NCBI GenBank assembly: GCA_023423405.1
Contig: JAFAFR010000043.1
Location: forward strand, 496,001 to 560,000
DNA: 64,000 nt
Reading direction: 5' to 3'
From: Bacteroidota bacterium
Lineage (GTDB): Bacteria > Bacteroidota > Bacteroidia > Chitinophagales > Chitinophagaceae
Position numbers and translations under genes: made by a program. Within the stretch, counting starts at the first letter, position 1, and the number at the start of each line of letters is the position of its first letter. Below, piece after piece: positions 7,253 to 16,621 of the stretch. The notes beneath the pieces are model-generated. The model searched no databases. It worked only from the letters and a program-made list of their open reading frames with translations, and had not been told where the DNA came from.

Positions 7253-9430
7253 TCAATCCTGTTGTTCCTGGCCGCGGGCGCCGGCATGGGCTCCTTCGGG
7301 TTTGGGAAGCAGTACTTTGCGGCTCAGCTTGAACTTGCCGGATTTGGGATCGGTACCGGTGAGCTTCACTTTCACCACGTCGCCTTCTTTCAGTACGCCT
7401 TCCAGTGTTTCCAGGCGCTTCCAGCTCACTTCGGAGATGTGCAGCAGTCCCTGTTTGCCGGGGAGGAATTCCACGAAAGCGCCATAGGGCTGGATGGATT
7501 TCACCGTGGCTTCATAAGTATCGCCCACAGTGGGCTGGGCGGCGATGCCCTTGATCCAGTTCACGGCTTTGTCCACATTTTCCTTGGCGGCGCCGAAAAT
7601 GCTCACTTCACCCTGGTTGTTCTTCTCTTCGATGTTGATGGTAGTGCTGGTTTCGCGCTGCATTTCCTGGATCACTTTACCACCCGGTCCGATTACGGCG
7701 CCGATGAATTCTTTGTCGATGAAGATTTTCACCATGCGCGGTGCGTGCGGTTTCACATCGCTGCGGGCAGCGGGGATGGTGGTGTACATGGCATCGAGGA
7801 TGTGCAAGCGGCCGCGGTTGGCCTGTGCCAGGGCCTGGCGCATGATGTCCATGCTGAGGCCGTCCACTTTGATGTCCATCTGCACACCGCAGATCCCTTC
7901 ACGGGTTCCGGTCACTTTAAAGTCCATATCACCCAGGTGGTCTTCGTCGCCGAGGATATCGGTGAGCACGGCAAATTTTCCTTCTTTGGTGATGAGGCCC
8001 ATCGCAACACCGGAAACGTGTTTGGGGAAGGGCACACCGGCGTCCATCAGGGCCAGGGATCCGGCGCAGACGGTTGCCATGGAAGAAGAACCGTTGGACT
8101 CGAGGATATCACTCACAATGCGAACGGTATAGGGATATTCGTCGCCGGGCATCATCTGCTTCAGGGAGCGCATGGCAAGGTTACCATGTCCTACCTCACG
8201 ACGGCCGGGGCCGCGCATCATTTTCACTTCGCCTGTAGAGAAGGGCGGGAAATTATAATGCAGGATGAATTTGGAATAAACAGAAACGGCTGCGCTTTCC
8301 ACCAGCAGTTCATCCAGGGGTGTACCCAGGGTCACTGTGGTGAGCGATTGGGTTTCACCCCGGGTGAAGAGGGCGGCGCCGTGGGGGGAAGGCAGGGCGT
8401 CCACTTCCATGGCGAGGGGGCGCACTTCTTCGAGGCTGCGGCCATCGAGACGCACACGGTCGTTGAGGATCATGTCGCGCACCACGTTGTATTGCAGGTC
8501 GCCGTAATAGAGCTTGGCGAATTTTTTGATCGTGGGATCCAGCTCTTCGCCTTCGGCAATATTGTAGTCTTTTTTCAACTGCTCCATCAGTTCCTCACCG
8601 ATCGCTTCAAAGCGGTCGCTACGTTCGTGTTTGGAGAGTGCGCCCTTTGCAACGGCATATACTTTGTCCTTCGCAAAAGCATCTACTTTGGCGCGGAGCT
8701 CTTCGTTATGAGCAGGTTTGGTATAATCGCGTTTGCCGGTTACGCCTTTCAACTGGCGGAGTTCCTGCTGCGCTTTTACCTGCACGCGTATGGCGTCGTG
8801 GGCCAGTTCAATGGCACGGATCAGGTCGTCTTCCAGGCATTCTTTGGCTTCGCCTTCCACCATCATGATGTTCTTTTCAGTAGCACCAATGATGAAGTCC
8901 ATATCGGCTTTGGTGAGTTCGGAACGGAAAGGGTTAACCACAAACTGGCCGTCGATGCGTGCCACCCTTACTTCGGAAATGATTTCCTGGATGGGCACAT
9001 CGGAAACTGCCAGGGCGGCGGAAGCAGCCAAACAGGCAAGGGCGTCGGGCATTACTTCCGGGTCGCTGGAGACCAGGGTCACCAGCACCTGTACGTCGCA
9101 GAGATAGTCTTCCGGGAAAAGGGGACGCAGGGCACGATCGATCAGGCGGCTGGTCAGCACTTCATAATCGTTGAGCTTGCTTTCTCTCTTGAAGAAAGAT
9201 CCGGGGATCCTTCCGGCAGAAGCAAATTTTTCCTGGTAATCTACAGTAAGTGGGAAAAAGGATTGTCCTTCTTTGGGTTCTTTATTGGCAACAACGGTGG
9301 CCAGTATGATGCAGTTTCCCTGGCGTACAGTAACTGCGCCATCTGCCTGGCGTGCCAGTTTCCCGGTTTCGATAACTACCTCGCGGCCGTTACCCACCTC
9401 GAAATGCACTTGAATAGGTTGTGATAACAT
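7253..9430 (-). CDS. pnp: polyribonucleotide nucleotidyltransferase (PNPase)
   Basis: 725 residues, typical length. Two RNase PH domains flank a helical linker. The second PH domain carries ILGDEDHLGDMDFKVTGT (about 490-508) with the catalytic acidic residues. A KH domain follows (IGPGGKVIQEM, about 577-590), then an S1 domain from about 636 (VGDTYEATVKSIQPYGAFVEF). It degrades RNA 3' to 5' using phosphate. The C-terminal tail is short and charged. rpsO lies immediately upstream on the same strand, the classical rpsO-pnp order, but separated by a strong terminator that would uncouple most pnp transcription from rpsO. Confidence 0.97.
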   Translation of the reverse strand: MLSQPIQVHFEVGNGREVVIETGKLARQADGAVTVRQGNCIILATVVANKEPKEGQSFFPLTVDYQEKFASAGRIPGSFFKRESKLNDYEVLTSRLIDRALRPLFPEDYLCDVQVLVTLVSSDPEVMPDALACLAASAALAVSDVPIQEIISEVRVARIDGQFVVNPFRSELTKADMDFIIGATEKNIMMVEGEAKECLEDDLIRAIELAHDAIRVQVKAQQELRQLKGVTGKRDYTKPAHNEELRAKVDAFAKDKVYAVAKGALSKHERSDRFEAIGEELMEQLKKDYNIAEGEELDPTIKKFAKLYYGDLQYNVVRDMILNDRVRLDGRSLEEVRPLAMEVDALPSPHGAALFTRGETQSLTTVTLGTPLDELLVESAAVSVYSKFILHYNFPPFSTGEVKMMRGPGRREVGHGNLAMRSLKQMMPGDEYPYTVRIVSDILESNGSSSMATVCAGSLALMDAGVPFPKHVSGVAMGLITKEGKFAVLTDILGDEDHLGDMDFKVTGTREGICGVQMDIKVDGLSMDIMRQALAQANRGRLHILDAMYTTIPAARSDVKPHAPRMVKIFIDKEFIGAVIGPGGKVIQEMQRETSTTINIEEKNNQGEVSIFGAAKENVDKAVNWIKGIAAQPTVGDTYEATVKSIQPYGAFVEFLPGKQGLLHISEVSWKRLETLEGVLKEGDVVKVKLTGTDPKSGKFKLSRKVLLPKPEGAHAGARGQEQQD

Positions 9431-9461
9431 AGGTTCAACTATGGTTTATATAATTATACGC

Positions 9462-9503
9462 AAAAAAACTATTCCCAACTTTTCATATCAGTTGGGAATA
9501 GTT
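9462..9503 (-). terminator. intrinsic terminator between rpsO and pnp
   Basis: Perfect 14-bp inverted repeat: AACTATTCCCAACT at 9467-9480 and its complement at 9490-9503, with a 9-base loop. On the minus strand the stem runs directly into seven T residues. It lies 20 bp past the rpsO stop and 37 bp before the pnp start. Confidence 0.9.
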
Positions 9504-9522
9504 ATAAATATCATTGGGTCGC

Positions 9523-9795
9523 TTATTTGCGGATGCCTAATTTTTCAATCAGTTGGCGATAGCCGGTAAGGTTATGCTTGCTCATGTAGGTCAGCAGGCG
9601 TTTGCGCTTACCTACGAGCTGCATCAGGCCGCGGTGGGTAGAGAAATCTTTTTTGTTTTCCTGCAGGTGCTTTGAGATGGAGCTGATGCGCTCTGTCAGC
9701 AAAGCGATCTGTCCTTCAATAGAACCGGTATTTGCAGCGTTGCCACCGAATTCAGTGAAAATGGAAGCTTTTTTTTCTTTAGTTAAATAAGACAT
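9523..9795 (-). CDS. rpsO: 30S ribosomal protein S15
   Basis: 90 residues from MSYLTKEKK; a second ATG one codon upstream is possible. Family features are clear: the N-terminal helix, TGSIEGQIALLTERI, the HLQENKKDFSTHRGL region that contacts 16S rRNA, and the conserved LVGKRKRLLTYMSK. S15 binds the central domain of 16S rRNA early in small-subunit assembly. It is divergent from the Gfo/Idh gene with about 110 bp between them. A strong terminator follows it. Confidence 0.97.
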   Translation of the reverse strand: MSYLTKEKKASIFTEFGGNAANTGSIEGQIALLTERISSISKHLQENKKDFSTHRGLMQLVGKRKRLLTYMSKHNLTGYRQLIEKLGIRK

Positions 9796-9907
9796 CATTT
9801 CTTTTTTTACGAAACATCCAATAGTTATAACAGCTTAAATTGGCGGCAAAGTTAGGGAATTTCCGATAATAAGCTTGCAAATTGCCGTTTTTTTTGGATT
9901 TTGCCGC

Positions 9908-10891
9908 ATGCACAAAGCCTTCATGATGATTGGGTGCGGAAGGATCGCTTACCGGCATGCCGAAGAAATGCTGGTGGCCGGCCGGCTGGTGGCGGCCTGC
10001 GACCCCGATCCGCAGGCGCTCGCGGCTTTTTGTTCGCGTTACAATATACCCGGTTTCCGGGACCTGTCTGCCATGCTGCAGGCGGTGGAGGGCGATACAG
10101 CCGTGGTATGCAGTCCGAATGCCTGCCATCCTGAACAGGTGGCGGTCGCGCTGGAAGCGGGGCTGGATGTACTCTGCGAAAAACCCCTTTGCCTGCATGG
10201 CACAGATGCCCGGCGGCTCCTGGCGCTGGAGGCCGCCTCCCGCAAAAACGTATACCTCGTGTTATCGGCCCGTTACCATTCCCTGCTGCAGGCCTTGCGC
10301 CGGGCGATTGCCGAAGGCCGCCTGGGAGAAATATTCAGCTTCCAGATGAATGCCGCCTGGCACCGCGACGCGGGGTATTACACCAACAGCAGGTGGAGGG
10401 GATCGGCCGATATGGACGGCGGCGTCCTCTACACCCAGTTCAGCCATTACCTCGACGCCCTTTGCTGGTGCCTCGGCCCCGTTGGTGTGCAGGCAGTGAG
10501 TCGCCGGAACGCGGCCCATCCAAACACGGTGGCAGGTGAGGACTGTGGTACGGCGCTGCTGCAAGCCGCCGGCGGAGCCATCGGCACGCTTCACTGGACC
10601 ATCAACGCCACTCATAATAATATGGAGGTGAGCCTCCTGGTAGTGGCCGAAAAAGCGACCATCCGCATTGGCGGCGCTTTCATGAACGAGCTTACCTACC
10701 TGCAGGCGGCAACGGGCGAGGCTGCGCTGGAAACTTTTTTTTCCGCCGCGCAGGAGAACAACCCCAGGCCCGGCAACCACCACCGCGTGTACAAGGCGCT
10801 GGCCGGCGAAACCGGTGCGGCAGCCCTGCCGGGAATTGCAGAAGGCATTCCATCCATTGAACTGATCGAATCGATTTACCATGCCGGCTAA
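9908..10891 (+). CDS. Gfo/Idh/MocA-family oxidoreductase
   Basis: About 327 residues. The start at 9908 (MHKAFMMIGCGRIAYRH) places the Rossmann motif GCGRIA at the N-terminus; the frame is open from 9875. The conserved CEKPLCLH motif (EKP, nicotinamide/sugar site) is at about 91-98. GGVLYTQFSHYLDALCWCLG gives the Gx3DxxxH-like segment of the C-terminal domain. It probably oxidises or reduces a sugar or sugar nucleotide with NAD(P). The start of the next glycosyltransferase overlaps its end by 11 bp, so it likely works in the same glycan or exopolysaccharide pathway. The substrate is unknown. Confidence 0.88.
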   Translation: MHKAFMMIGCGRIAYRHAEEMLVAGRLVAACDPDPQALAAFCSRYNIPGFRDLSAMLQAVEGDTAVVCSPNACHPEQVAVALEAGLDVLCEKPLCLHGTDARRLLALEAASRKNVYLVLSARYHSLLQALRRAIAEGRLGEIFSFQMNAAWHRDAGYYTNSRWRGSADMDGGVLYTQFSHYLDALCWCLGPVGVQAVSRRNAAHPNTVAGEDCGTALLQAAGGAIGTLHWTINATHNNMEVSLLVVAEKATIRIGGAFMNELTYLQAATGEAALETFFSAAQENNPRPGNHHRVYKALAGETGAAALPGIAEGIPSIELIESIYHAG

Positions 10892-11975
10892 GCGGATCGT
10901 CTTCACCATCACCAACGATCCTGTTACGGACCAGCGGATGATCCGCATCGCCGGGGCCCTGCACGGCGCCGGTTACCGGGTTTGCCTGGTGGGCCGGCGG
11001 CTGCGTCCCCTGCCGGTCAATCATCTTCCTTTCAAAACAGTGCGCCTGCCTGCGTGGTGGCGGAAGGGGCCGCTCCAATATGTCGAGTGCAACCTGCGGA
11101 TTTTCTGCTGGCTGCTTTTTCACAAGGCCGACCTGGTTTGCGCCATCGACCTTGACACCATATTGCCAGTGTATTGCATCAGCCGCCTCAGGGGAATTCC
11201 CCGGGTGTACGATGCGCACGAATATTTCAGCCAGCTACCCGAAGTGATCCGGCGGCCTGCCATCCAGCGCTGGTGGCTGGCCATAGAACGTTTTTCCCTG
11301 CCCCGCTTTCCCAACGGTTATACGGTGAGCCAAAGCATTGCCGAGGCTTTCCACCGGCAATACGGCGTTCGCTACGGTGTTATCAGGAACCTGCCCCGGT
11401 ATTCTTTTCAACCCGCCACTCCCCCGCCGGCGCCCCTGCTGTTGTACCAGGGAGCCATCAACGAGGGGCGCGGACTGGAACAACTGATCCCCGCCATGAA
11501 AGAGATCCCGGCGGTGCTGCACCTGTACGGCGACGGCAATTTCCTGGAAAAAGCAAAAGAGCTGGTGCGTGCGCATCAACTGGAAGAAAAAGTGATCTTC
11601 AAAGGCGTGCTTCCGCCCGGCGACCTGCAGCAGGTCACCCGCCGGTACACGGCCGGCATCAACCTGGTGGCGCGCGAGGGATTGAACCAGTATTATTCCC
11701 TTGCCAATAAATTCTTCGACTATATGCAGGCGGGGTTACCACAACTCACGATGGACTTCCCGGAATACCGCCGGGTGAACGAACAGTACGAAGTGGCGCT
11801 GCTGATACCCGCCCCGGAAACGGAAGCGATTGCAACTGCGCTCAACCATTTGCTGACCGATGGTGTTTTATATATGCGTTTGGCTCAGAACTGCCGCGCC
11901 GCCAGCCAGCAATATTGCTGGGAGAAAGAAGAACATCTTTTATTGTCGATGTATCAGTCATTTTTTCGTTCGTGA
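10881..11975 (+). CDS. glycosyltransferase, GT4-like
   Basis: 364 residues. A GT-B fold is suggested by N-terminal VFTITNDPVTDQRMIRIAGA, central VYDAHEYFSQLPE and the C-terminal donor-binding segment: LLYQGAINEGRGLEQLI, LHLYGDGN, VIFKGVLPPGDL and SLANKFFDYMQAGLPQL. This order is usual for group 1 transferases. It starts inside the end of the oxidoreductase gene and ends in a GTGA overlap with the next transferase, so the three are translated together. It is likely cytoplasmic or peripheral. The acceptor and sugar are unknown. Confidence 0.87.
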   Translation: MPAKRIVFTITNDPVTDQRMIRIAGALHGAGYRVCLVGRRLRPLPVNHLPFKTVRLPAWWRKGPLQYVECNLRIFCWLLFHKADLVCAIDLDTILPVYCISRLRGIPRVYDAHEYFSQLPEVIRRPAIQRWWLAIERFSLPRFPNGYTVSQSIAEAFHRQYGVRYGVIRNLPRYSFQPATPPPAPLLLYQGAINEGRGLEQLIPAMKEIPAVLHLYGDGNFLEKAKELVRAHQLEEKVIFKGVLPPGDLQQVTRRYTAGINLVAREGLNQYYSLANKFFDYMQAGLPQLTMDFPEYRRVNEQYEVALLIPAPETEAIATALNHLLTDGVLYMRLAQNCRAASQQYCWEKEEHLLLSMYQSFFRS

Positions 11976-13093
11976 ACAAAATCATTCATATTGTTAGTCA
12001 CGATGTACCCTACCCGGCCGACTACGGTGGCGTGATCGATATTTTCTGCACCATCCAGTCGCTGCACGCGGCAGGCGTCGACGTCATATTACATTGTTTT
12101 GAATATGGCCGCGGCCAGCAGCCCCTGTTGAACCAGTATTGCCGCGAAGTGCATTATTACCCGCGGCAGGAAGGGCATAAAGGCTTTTCTTTTCAGCTTC
12201 CCTATATTGTAAGCTCGCGCTCCAACGCCGAACTGCTGAACCGCCTGGCGGCCGACAATCATCCCATACTGCTGGAAGGGATACACTGCAGTTTTTTGCT
12301 GACAGATCCCCGTTTTGAAAAAAGAAAGATAGTGCTGCGCCTCTTCAACGTGGAGCATTGTTATTACCGGCAATTGTTTCATCACGAACGATCCCTGGTA
12401 AGAAAGGCTTTTTACTACAACGAAAGCCGGCTGCTGCAGAAATATGAATCCATGGTTGCGAAAAGGGTCACCGTGCTGACATTGTCGGATAAGGATACCT
12501 GTTATTACAAACAGAAACTGGGCGCCACAGATGTACATACCCTGCCGGTATTTGTGCCGCACCATGAATTGCATCCTGCCGAAGGGCTTGGTTCTTTTTG
12601 CCTCTACCACGGAAACCTGGGTGTGGCTGAGAACGAAAAAGCAGCGGAGTGGCTGCTGGAAGAGGTTTTTGTCAAAATGAAACTACCCTTTGTGGTGGCG
12701 GGCCGTAACCCATCGAGCCGGCTTGAGCGCATTGCCCACCTGGGTTGTCATACCTGCCTGATCGCCGATCCCGAAGAACGCGAGCTCAGGGACCTGATCA
12801 GTAAGGCGCAGATCAATATACTCCCTTCCTTTAATGAAACCGGCGTAAAGCTGAAGCTGATCAACGCCCTGTTTAACGGGCGCCACTGCGTGGTGAATGA
12901 TGCGGCTATTGAAGGAACGCCGCTGGGACCACTTTGTCATGTTGCGGAAACACCGGCCGCTGTGCAACGCGTGGTGATGCAATTGTATCACCTGCCTTTT
13001 GGTGAAGAAGAGATCCGCCTGCGCAGGCGGATACTTGAAACGCATTTCAACAACGAAGCCAACGCAGCGCAGCTTATTGCATACTTACAGTAG
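11972..13093 (+). CDS. glycosyltransferase, GT-B fold (divergent)
   Basis: About 373 residues. I chose the GTG at 11972, which overlaps the previous stop as GTGA; the frame is open to 11915 but that extension lies inside the upstream gene. The N-terminus reads NKIIHIVSHDVPYPADYGGVI, a common opening of group 1 transferases. The donor half shows SFCLYHGNLGVAENEKAAEWL, PFVVAGRNPS and INILPSFNETGVKLKLINAL. The 3' end overlaps the convergent ftsE-like gene by 20 bp. Probably the third step of the same small glycan cluster; specificity is not readable. Confidence 0.82.
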   Translation: MNKIIHIVSHDVPYPADYGGVIDIFCTIQSLHAAGVDVILHCFEYGRGQQPLLNQYCREVHYYPRQEGHKGFSFQLPYIVSSRSNAELLNRLAADNHPILLEGIHCSFLLTDPRFEKRKIVLRLFNVEHCYYRQLFHHERSLVRKAFYYNESRLLQKYESMVAKRVTVLTLSDKDTCYYKQKLGATDVHTLPVFVPHHELHPAEGLGSFCLYHGNLGVAENEKAAEWLLEEVFVKMKLPFVVAGRNPSSRLERIAHLGCHTCLIADPEERELRDLISKAQINILPSFNETGVKLKLINALFNGRHCVVNDAAIEGTPLGPLCHVAETPAAVQRVVMQLYHLPFGEEEIRLRRRILETHFNNEANAAQLIAYLQ

Positions 13094-13763
13094 CATTGTC
13101 TTCCACCCTTCCTCTTTCCGTACGCAGGGTGCGTGCGGGATATTTGTTGATCACGATGTAATCGTGTGTGGCCATAATAATGGAAGTGCCATAATCGCGG
13201 CAGATGTGGAACAGCAGTTGCATGATTTCATCGGAGGTTTCGGGATCGAGGTTACCGGTAGGTTCATCGGCCAGGATCAGTTTGGGAGAATTCAGGAGGG
13301 CCCGGGCAATATCCACCCTTTGCTGCTCGCCCCCGCTCATTTCAAAGGGCATTTTGAAACCTTTTGATTTGAGCCCCACTTTATCCAGTACATCGGAGAT
13401 CTTTTCGTCCATCAGTTTTTCGTCCTTCCACCCGGTAGCTTTGAGCACGAATTTCAGGTTCTCATTTACATTCCGGTCGGTAAGGAGTTGGAACTCCTGG
13501 AAAACCACGCCCAGGTTGCGTCGCAGGAAGGGAACTTTTTTCCAGTCCATTTCCTTAAGATTGAATCCCACCACGTTTCCTTCACCTTCTTTCAGGGGCA
13601 GGTCGCCGTACAGCGTTTTCAGCAGGCTGGATTTACCGGTACCGGTTTTGCCCACGAGGTATACAAACTCTCCCCGGTTGATGGTGATATTGACATCCTG
13701 GAGAATGAGGTTGCCGCCCTGGTATATATTGACGTTCTGTAGATCAATGATTTTTTCTGCCAT
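13074..13763 (-). CDS. ftsE: FtsE-like ABC transporter ATP-binding protein
   Basis: 229 residues, a single ATPase domain. Walker A is [15 protein letters not shown], the signature is [16 protein letters not shown], Walker B is [13 protein letters not shown] and the switch histidine is in MATHD. Sequence and size match FtsE, which with FtsX couples division to cell-wall hydrolysis; no ftsX is adjacent, as is common in Bacteroidota. It begins 22 bp after cysN on the same strand with no visible terminator, so it may be read as the last gene of the sulfate-assimilation operon. Assignment to FtsE rather than another lipoprotein/LolD-type ATPase is by sequence impression. Confidence 0.85.
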   Translation of the reverse strand: MAEKIIDLQNVNIYQGGNLILQDVNITINRGEFVYLVGKTGTGKSSLLKTLYGDLPLKEGEGNVVGFNLKEMDWKKVPFLRRNLGVVFQEFQLLTDRNVNENLKFVLKATGWKDEKLMDEKISDVLDKVGLKSKGFKMPFEMSGGEQQRVDIARALLNSPKLILADEPTGNLDPETSDEIMQLLFHICRDYGTSIIMATHDYIVINKYPARTLRTERGRVEDNATVSMQ

Positions 13764-13785
13764 GGGCTAAAAGTAAGGAATTTTC

Positions 13786-15033
13786 CTACCCGATAAATCC
13801 AACGCCTACGGTACTGTTGGTTCCTTCATCGATGAGAATGAAAGTTCCGTTCAATTTGTTGGCGGCATAATCGTCGGCATTTACAGGCCGGGCGGTTTTC
13901 AGGGAAATGTAGCCGATCTCGTTCAGGCCCAGGTCTTCAATGCCATCAATGGTTTGGTAGTCGGTCACATTGATGCTGCTGAAAAGATTGGTCACTTTCG
14001 CTTTCACGCGGTTGCTGCCGTGCTGCAGCAGGTAGTTCTTACCTGCGCGCAGGGGACTGTGATCGAGCCAGCAGATGCGTGCGGAAAGATCCTTTCTTGC
14101 TTCCGGCACCTGGTCTTTCAGCACCAGCATATCGCCGCGGCTGAGATCAATTTCGTCTTTTAAAGTGATGACCACACTTTCTCCCGCCTCCACCGATTCA
14201 ATGGCTTCTTCAAAACGATAGATATTATCGATGACGCTCGATTGTCCCGAAGGCAGTGCCACTACTTCGTCGCCGGCCTGCAGTTTTCCACTGGTGAGTT
14301 TTCCGGCAAAGCCGCGGAAATCGTGCCACTGCTCTGACTTGGGACGTACCACGTATTGCACGGGGAAACGAGCGGGGAACTGGGTTTCCTGGCTGTGCCA
14401 TTCGATGGCTTCCAGGAATTCGAGGATCGACGGGCCTTCGTACCAGGGCATCTGCGAAGAGCGGCTGGCGATGTTGTCACCGTAGAGCGAAGAAGCGGGA
14501 ATGAATTGCAGTTGCTGCTCACGGTAATTGGCGCGGGCAAACAATTCGCTGAACTGTTCGCGAACCTGGTTGTACTGTTCTTCGGAATAATTCACCAGGT
14601 CCATTTTGTTGATGCACACCACTACGTAGGGTATGCGCAGCAGTTGCGTGATATAAAAATGGCGGTGGGTCTGCTCCACGATACCGTTTCGCGCGTCGAT
14701 CAGGATGATGGCTACCTGCGCATTGCTGGCGCCGGTGATCATATTGCGGGTATATTCAAAGTGCCCGGGCGTATCGGCAATGATGTATTTGCGGGTGTTG
14801 GTCGAAAAATAAATATGCGCCACATCGATGGTGATGCCCTGCTCCCGCTCTGCAATAAGGCCGTCGGTCAGCAGCGAAAGGTCGGTATAATCCACGCCCC
14901 GGCGTTTGCTGGCGCGCTCGATGGCTTCCAGCTTGTCCTGCGTAATGCTGTTCGTTTCATACAACAAACGTCCGATCAGTGTACTTTTTCCATCATCCAC
15001 ACTTCCTGCGGTGGCAATTCTCAGAATATCCAT
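13786..15033 (-). CDS. cysN: sulfate adenylyltransferase, GTPase subunit
   Basis: 415 residues. EF-Tu-like GTPase: G1 AGSVDDGKSTLIGRL (about 9-23), G3 DTPGHFEYTRNM (about 92) and G4 NKMD (about 147), followed by beta-barrel domains. GTP hydrolysis drives APS formation by CysD. There is no C-terminal APS kinase (CysC) extension, which fits an operon whose reductase appears to use APS directly. It lies 17 bp downstream of the siroheme/TSUP fusion and is separated from cysD by that gene, an unusual split of cysD and cysN. Confidence 0.96.
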   Translation of the reverse strand: MDILRIATAGSVDDGKSTLIGRLLYETNSITQDKLEAIERASKRRGVDYTDLSLLTDGLIAEREQGITIDVAHIYFSTNTRKYIIADTPGHFEYTRNMITGASNAQVAIILIDARNGIVEQTHRHFYITQLLRIPYVVVCINKMDLVNYSEEQYNQVREQFSELFARANYREQQLQFIPASSLYGDNIASRSSQMPWYEGPSILEFLEAIEWHSQETQFPARFPVQYVVRPKSEQWHDFRGFAGKLTSGKLQAGDEVVALPSGQSSVIDNIYRFEEAIESVEAGESVVITLKDEIDLSRGDMLVLKDQVPEARKDLSARICWLDHSPLRAGKNYLLQHGSNRVKAKVTNLFSSINVTDYQTIDGIEDLGLNEIGYISLKTARPVNADDYAANKLNGTFILIDEGTNSTVGVGFIG

Positions 15034-15049
15034 TGTTAGTTATTTGTCT

Positions 15050-16552
15050 TTATAAAAACGATTTTACAATCAGGCGAATGCTCCAGATCATTACGATCAC
15101 GCCCACGCCGATCATCATGGTTTTAGCCGGCAGCTTTCCCGCCAGCTTTGCTGAAATAGGGGCCGCTGCCGATCCTCCGATCAGCAGGCCGATCACTACC
15201 GACAGGTGTCCCATGCCTGCCGTGAAGAAAAAAGTTGCAGCACTGGCCAGGGTCACAAAAAATTCGGTAAGGCTTACCGTGCCGATGGTATAACGCGGGC
15301 TGCGCCCCTTGGAGATCAGCGTGCTGGTAACGATGGGGCCCCAGCCGCCGCCGCCGAAAGAATCCAGGAACCCGCCGGCTCCTGCCAACCAGCCTACGCG
15401 GCGGATCTTGCTGTTGCCGTTGTTCTGCCGCAACTGGAAAGCGCGGCTGAATATTTTCAAACCCAAAAACATAGCATAGAGGGCAATCAGCGGCATCAGC
15501 CATTTGCCGGCGTGTTCGCCCAGCAGCACCAATGCGGCCGCGCCCAGGATCGCCCCGATCACACCCGGCACCACCAGGTGACGAAAGAGCTTGCGGTTCA
15601 CATTACCGAAGCGGTAGTGGGAATAGCCACTGAGTCCCGAGGAAAAAATTTCAGAAGTATGGATCGCCGCACTCACCGAAACCGGGTTCACGCCGGCCGT
15701 AATGAGGCAGGTGGCGGAAGTAACGCCATATCCCATCCCCAGCAGCCCGTCCACCAGTTGGGCCAGGAATCCCGCCAGGATGAAGAAAAGGAATTCGCGC
15801 GTGATGTAATCCCCCGCATTGCTCAGCAGTTCGCGCAGGGGCGGCAGGGGTATGGACGAAAAGATGAGGTGCCCCAGGATCATGGCTGTGAACAACAGCA
15901 CCAGCCGGGTAGCCACCCGTTTCCATTTTTTTTCTGCACTCAGTTTGGCCGGACTCGTTTCTGCAACCAGCACGCCAGTGATCTCGTTGAGCTTTTTCAC
16001 CTTGTCGGCGAAATTACCGTTCATGCGGAACCGAAGTTGCTGCATGTTATCCAGCACCTGGTCCATTTCGGCCGGGATGGCATCGTTGAACACTTCTTTC
16101 AGCCGCTTGGCAATGGTGGGACTTTTCCCGTTGGTGCTGATGGCGATTTTGAGGTCGCCCTTGTTCACGATGCTGCCGAGGTAAAAATCGCAGAGCTCGG
16201 GCGTATCGGCGATATTGGCCAGCACGCCGGCTGCTTTGGCCGCCTGCCTGATCTCGTAATTCAGTTCGCCATTATTGGTAGCAGCGATCACCACATCTTT
16301 TTCAAAGAGATCGCCCGCCACAAAGGGCTTTTGCAGGAGTTCCAGGTGTGGGTGGTTTTCTGCCAGGGCGTGGATGGCCGGACTTATCTCCAGCGCCACC
16401 AGGGTGATCCTGGCATCGGGACAGGAAACCAGCAGGGAATGCAGCTTTTCCTCACCTACATGTCCGCCTCCCACCACCAGCACGCGAAGGCGGCTGAGTT
16501 GCAGGAAAACCGGATACAAATTATTTGCTGGCTTGGGCGACATTGTTCGCAT
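15050..16552 (-). CDS. fusion: siroheme synthase N-terminal (precorrin-2 dehydrogenase) domain with TSUP (TauE/SafE) sulfite/sulfate-type permease
   Basis: 500 residues. Residues 1-210 are the CysG N-terminal type NAD-dependent dehydrogenase: YPVFLQLSRLRVLVVGGGHVG, VIAATNNGELNYEI, NIADTPELCDFYLGS and ISTNGKSPTIAKRLKE. This enzyme oxidises precorrin-2 to sirohydrochlorin and may chelate iron. From about 216 to 500 there are eight or so hydrophobic helices with TSUP features (GFLAQLVDGLLGMGYG near 270, then GGFLDSFGGGGWGPIVTSTLI). One polypeptide therefore joins siroheme formation to a membrane carrier. The start could also be the Met three codons in. It is located between cysD and cysN. The transported anion is inferred from context only. 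Confidence 0.9.
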   Translation of the reverse strand: MRTMSPKPANNLYPVFLQLSRLRVLVVGGGHVGEEKLHSLLVSCPDARITLVALEISPAIHALAENHPHLELLQKPFVAGDLFEKDVVIAATNNGELNYEIRQAAKAAGVLANIADTPELCDFYLGSIVNKGDLKIAISTNGKSPTIAKRLKEVFNDAIPAEMDQVLDNMQQLRFRMNGNFADKVKKLNEITGVLVAETSPAKLSAEKKWKRVATRLVLLFTAMILGHLIFSSIPLPPLRELLSNAGDYITREFLFFILAGFLAQLVDGLLGMGYGVTSATCLITAGVNPVSVSAAIHTSEIFSSGLSGYSHYRFGNVNRKLFRHLVVPGVIGAILGAAALVLLGEHAGKWLMPLIALYAMFLGLKIFSRAFQLRQNNGNSKIRRVGWLAGAGGFLDSFGGGGWGPIVTSTLISKGRSPRYTIGTVSLTEFFVTLASAATFFFTAGMGHLSVVIGLLIGGSAAAPISAKLAGKLPAKTMMIGVGVIVMIWSIRLIVKSFL

Positions 16553-16621
16553 TTGAAGCAGCCGGTAGCTACTCTAGTTTTTTAATAGATTTATATTATA
16601 AAAAAAAGGATGCACTCCTGG

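Noticed and set aside
7262..9424. A 720-codon open frame on the strand opposite pnp
   Set aside because: It is an antisense shadow of the high-G+C pnp coding sequence; composition is rich in H, F and Q without any domain, while pnp is unmistakable.
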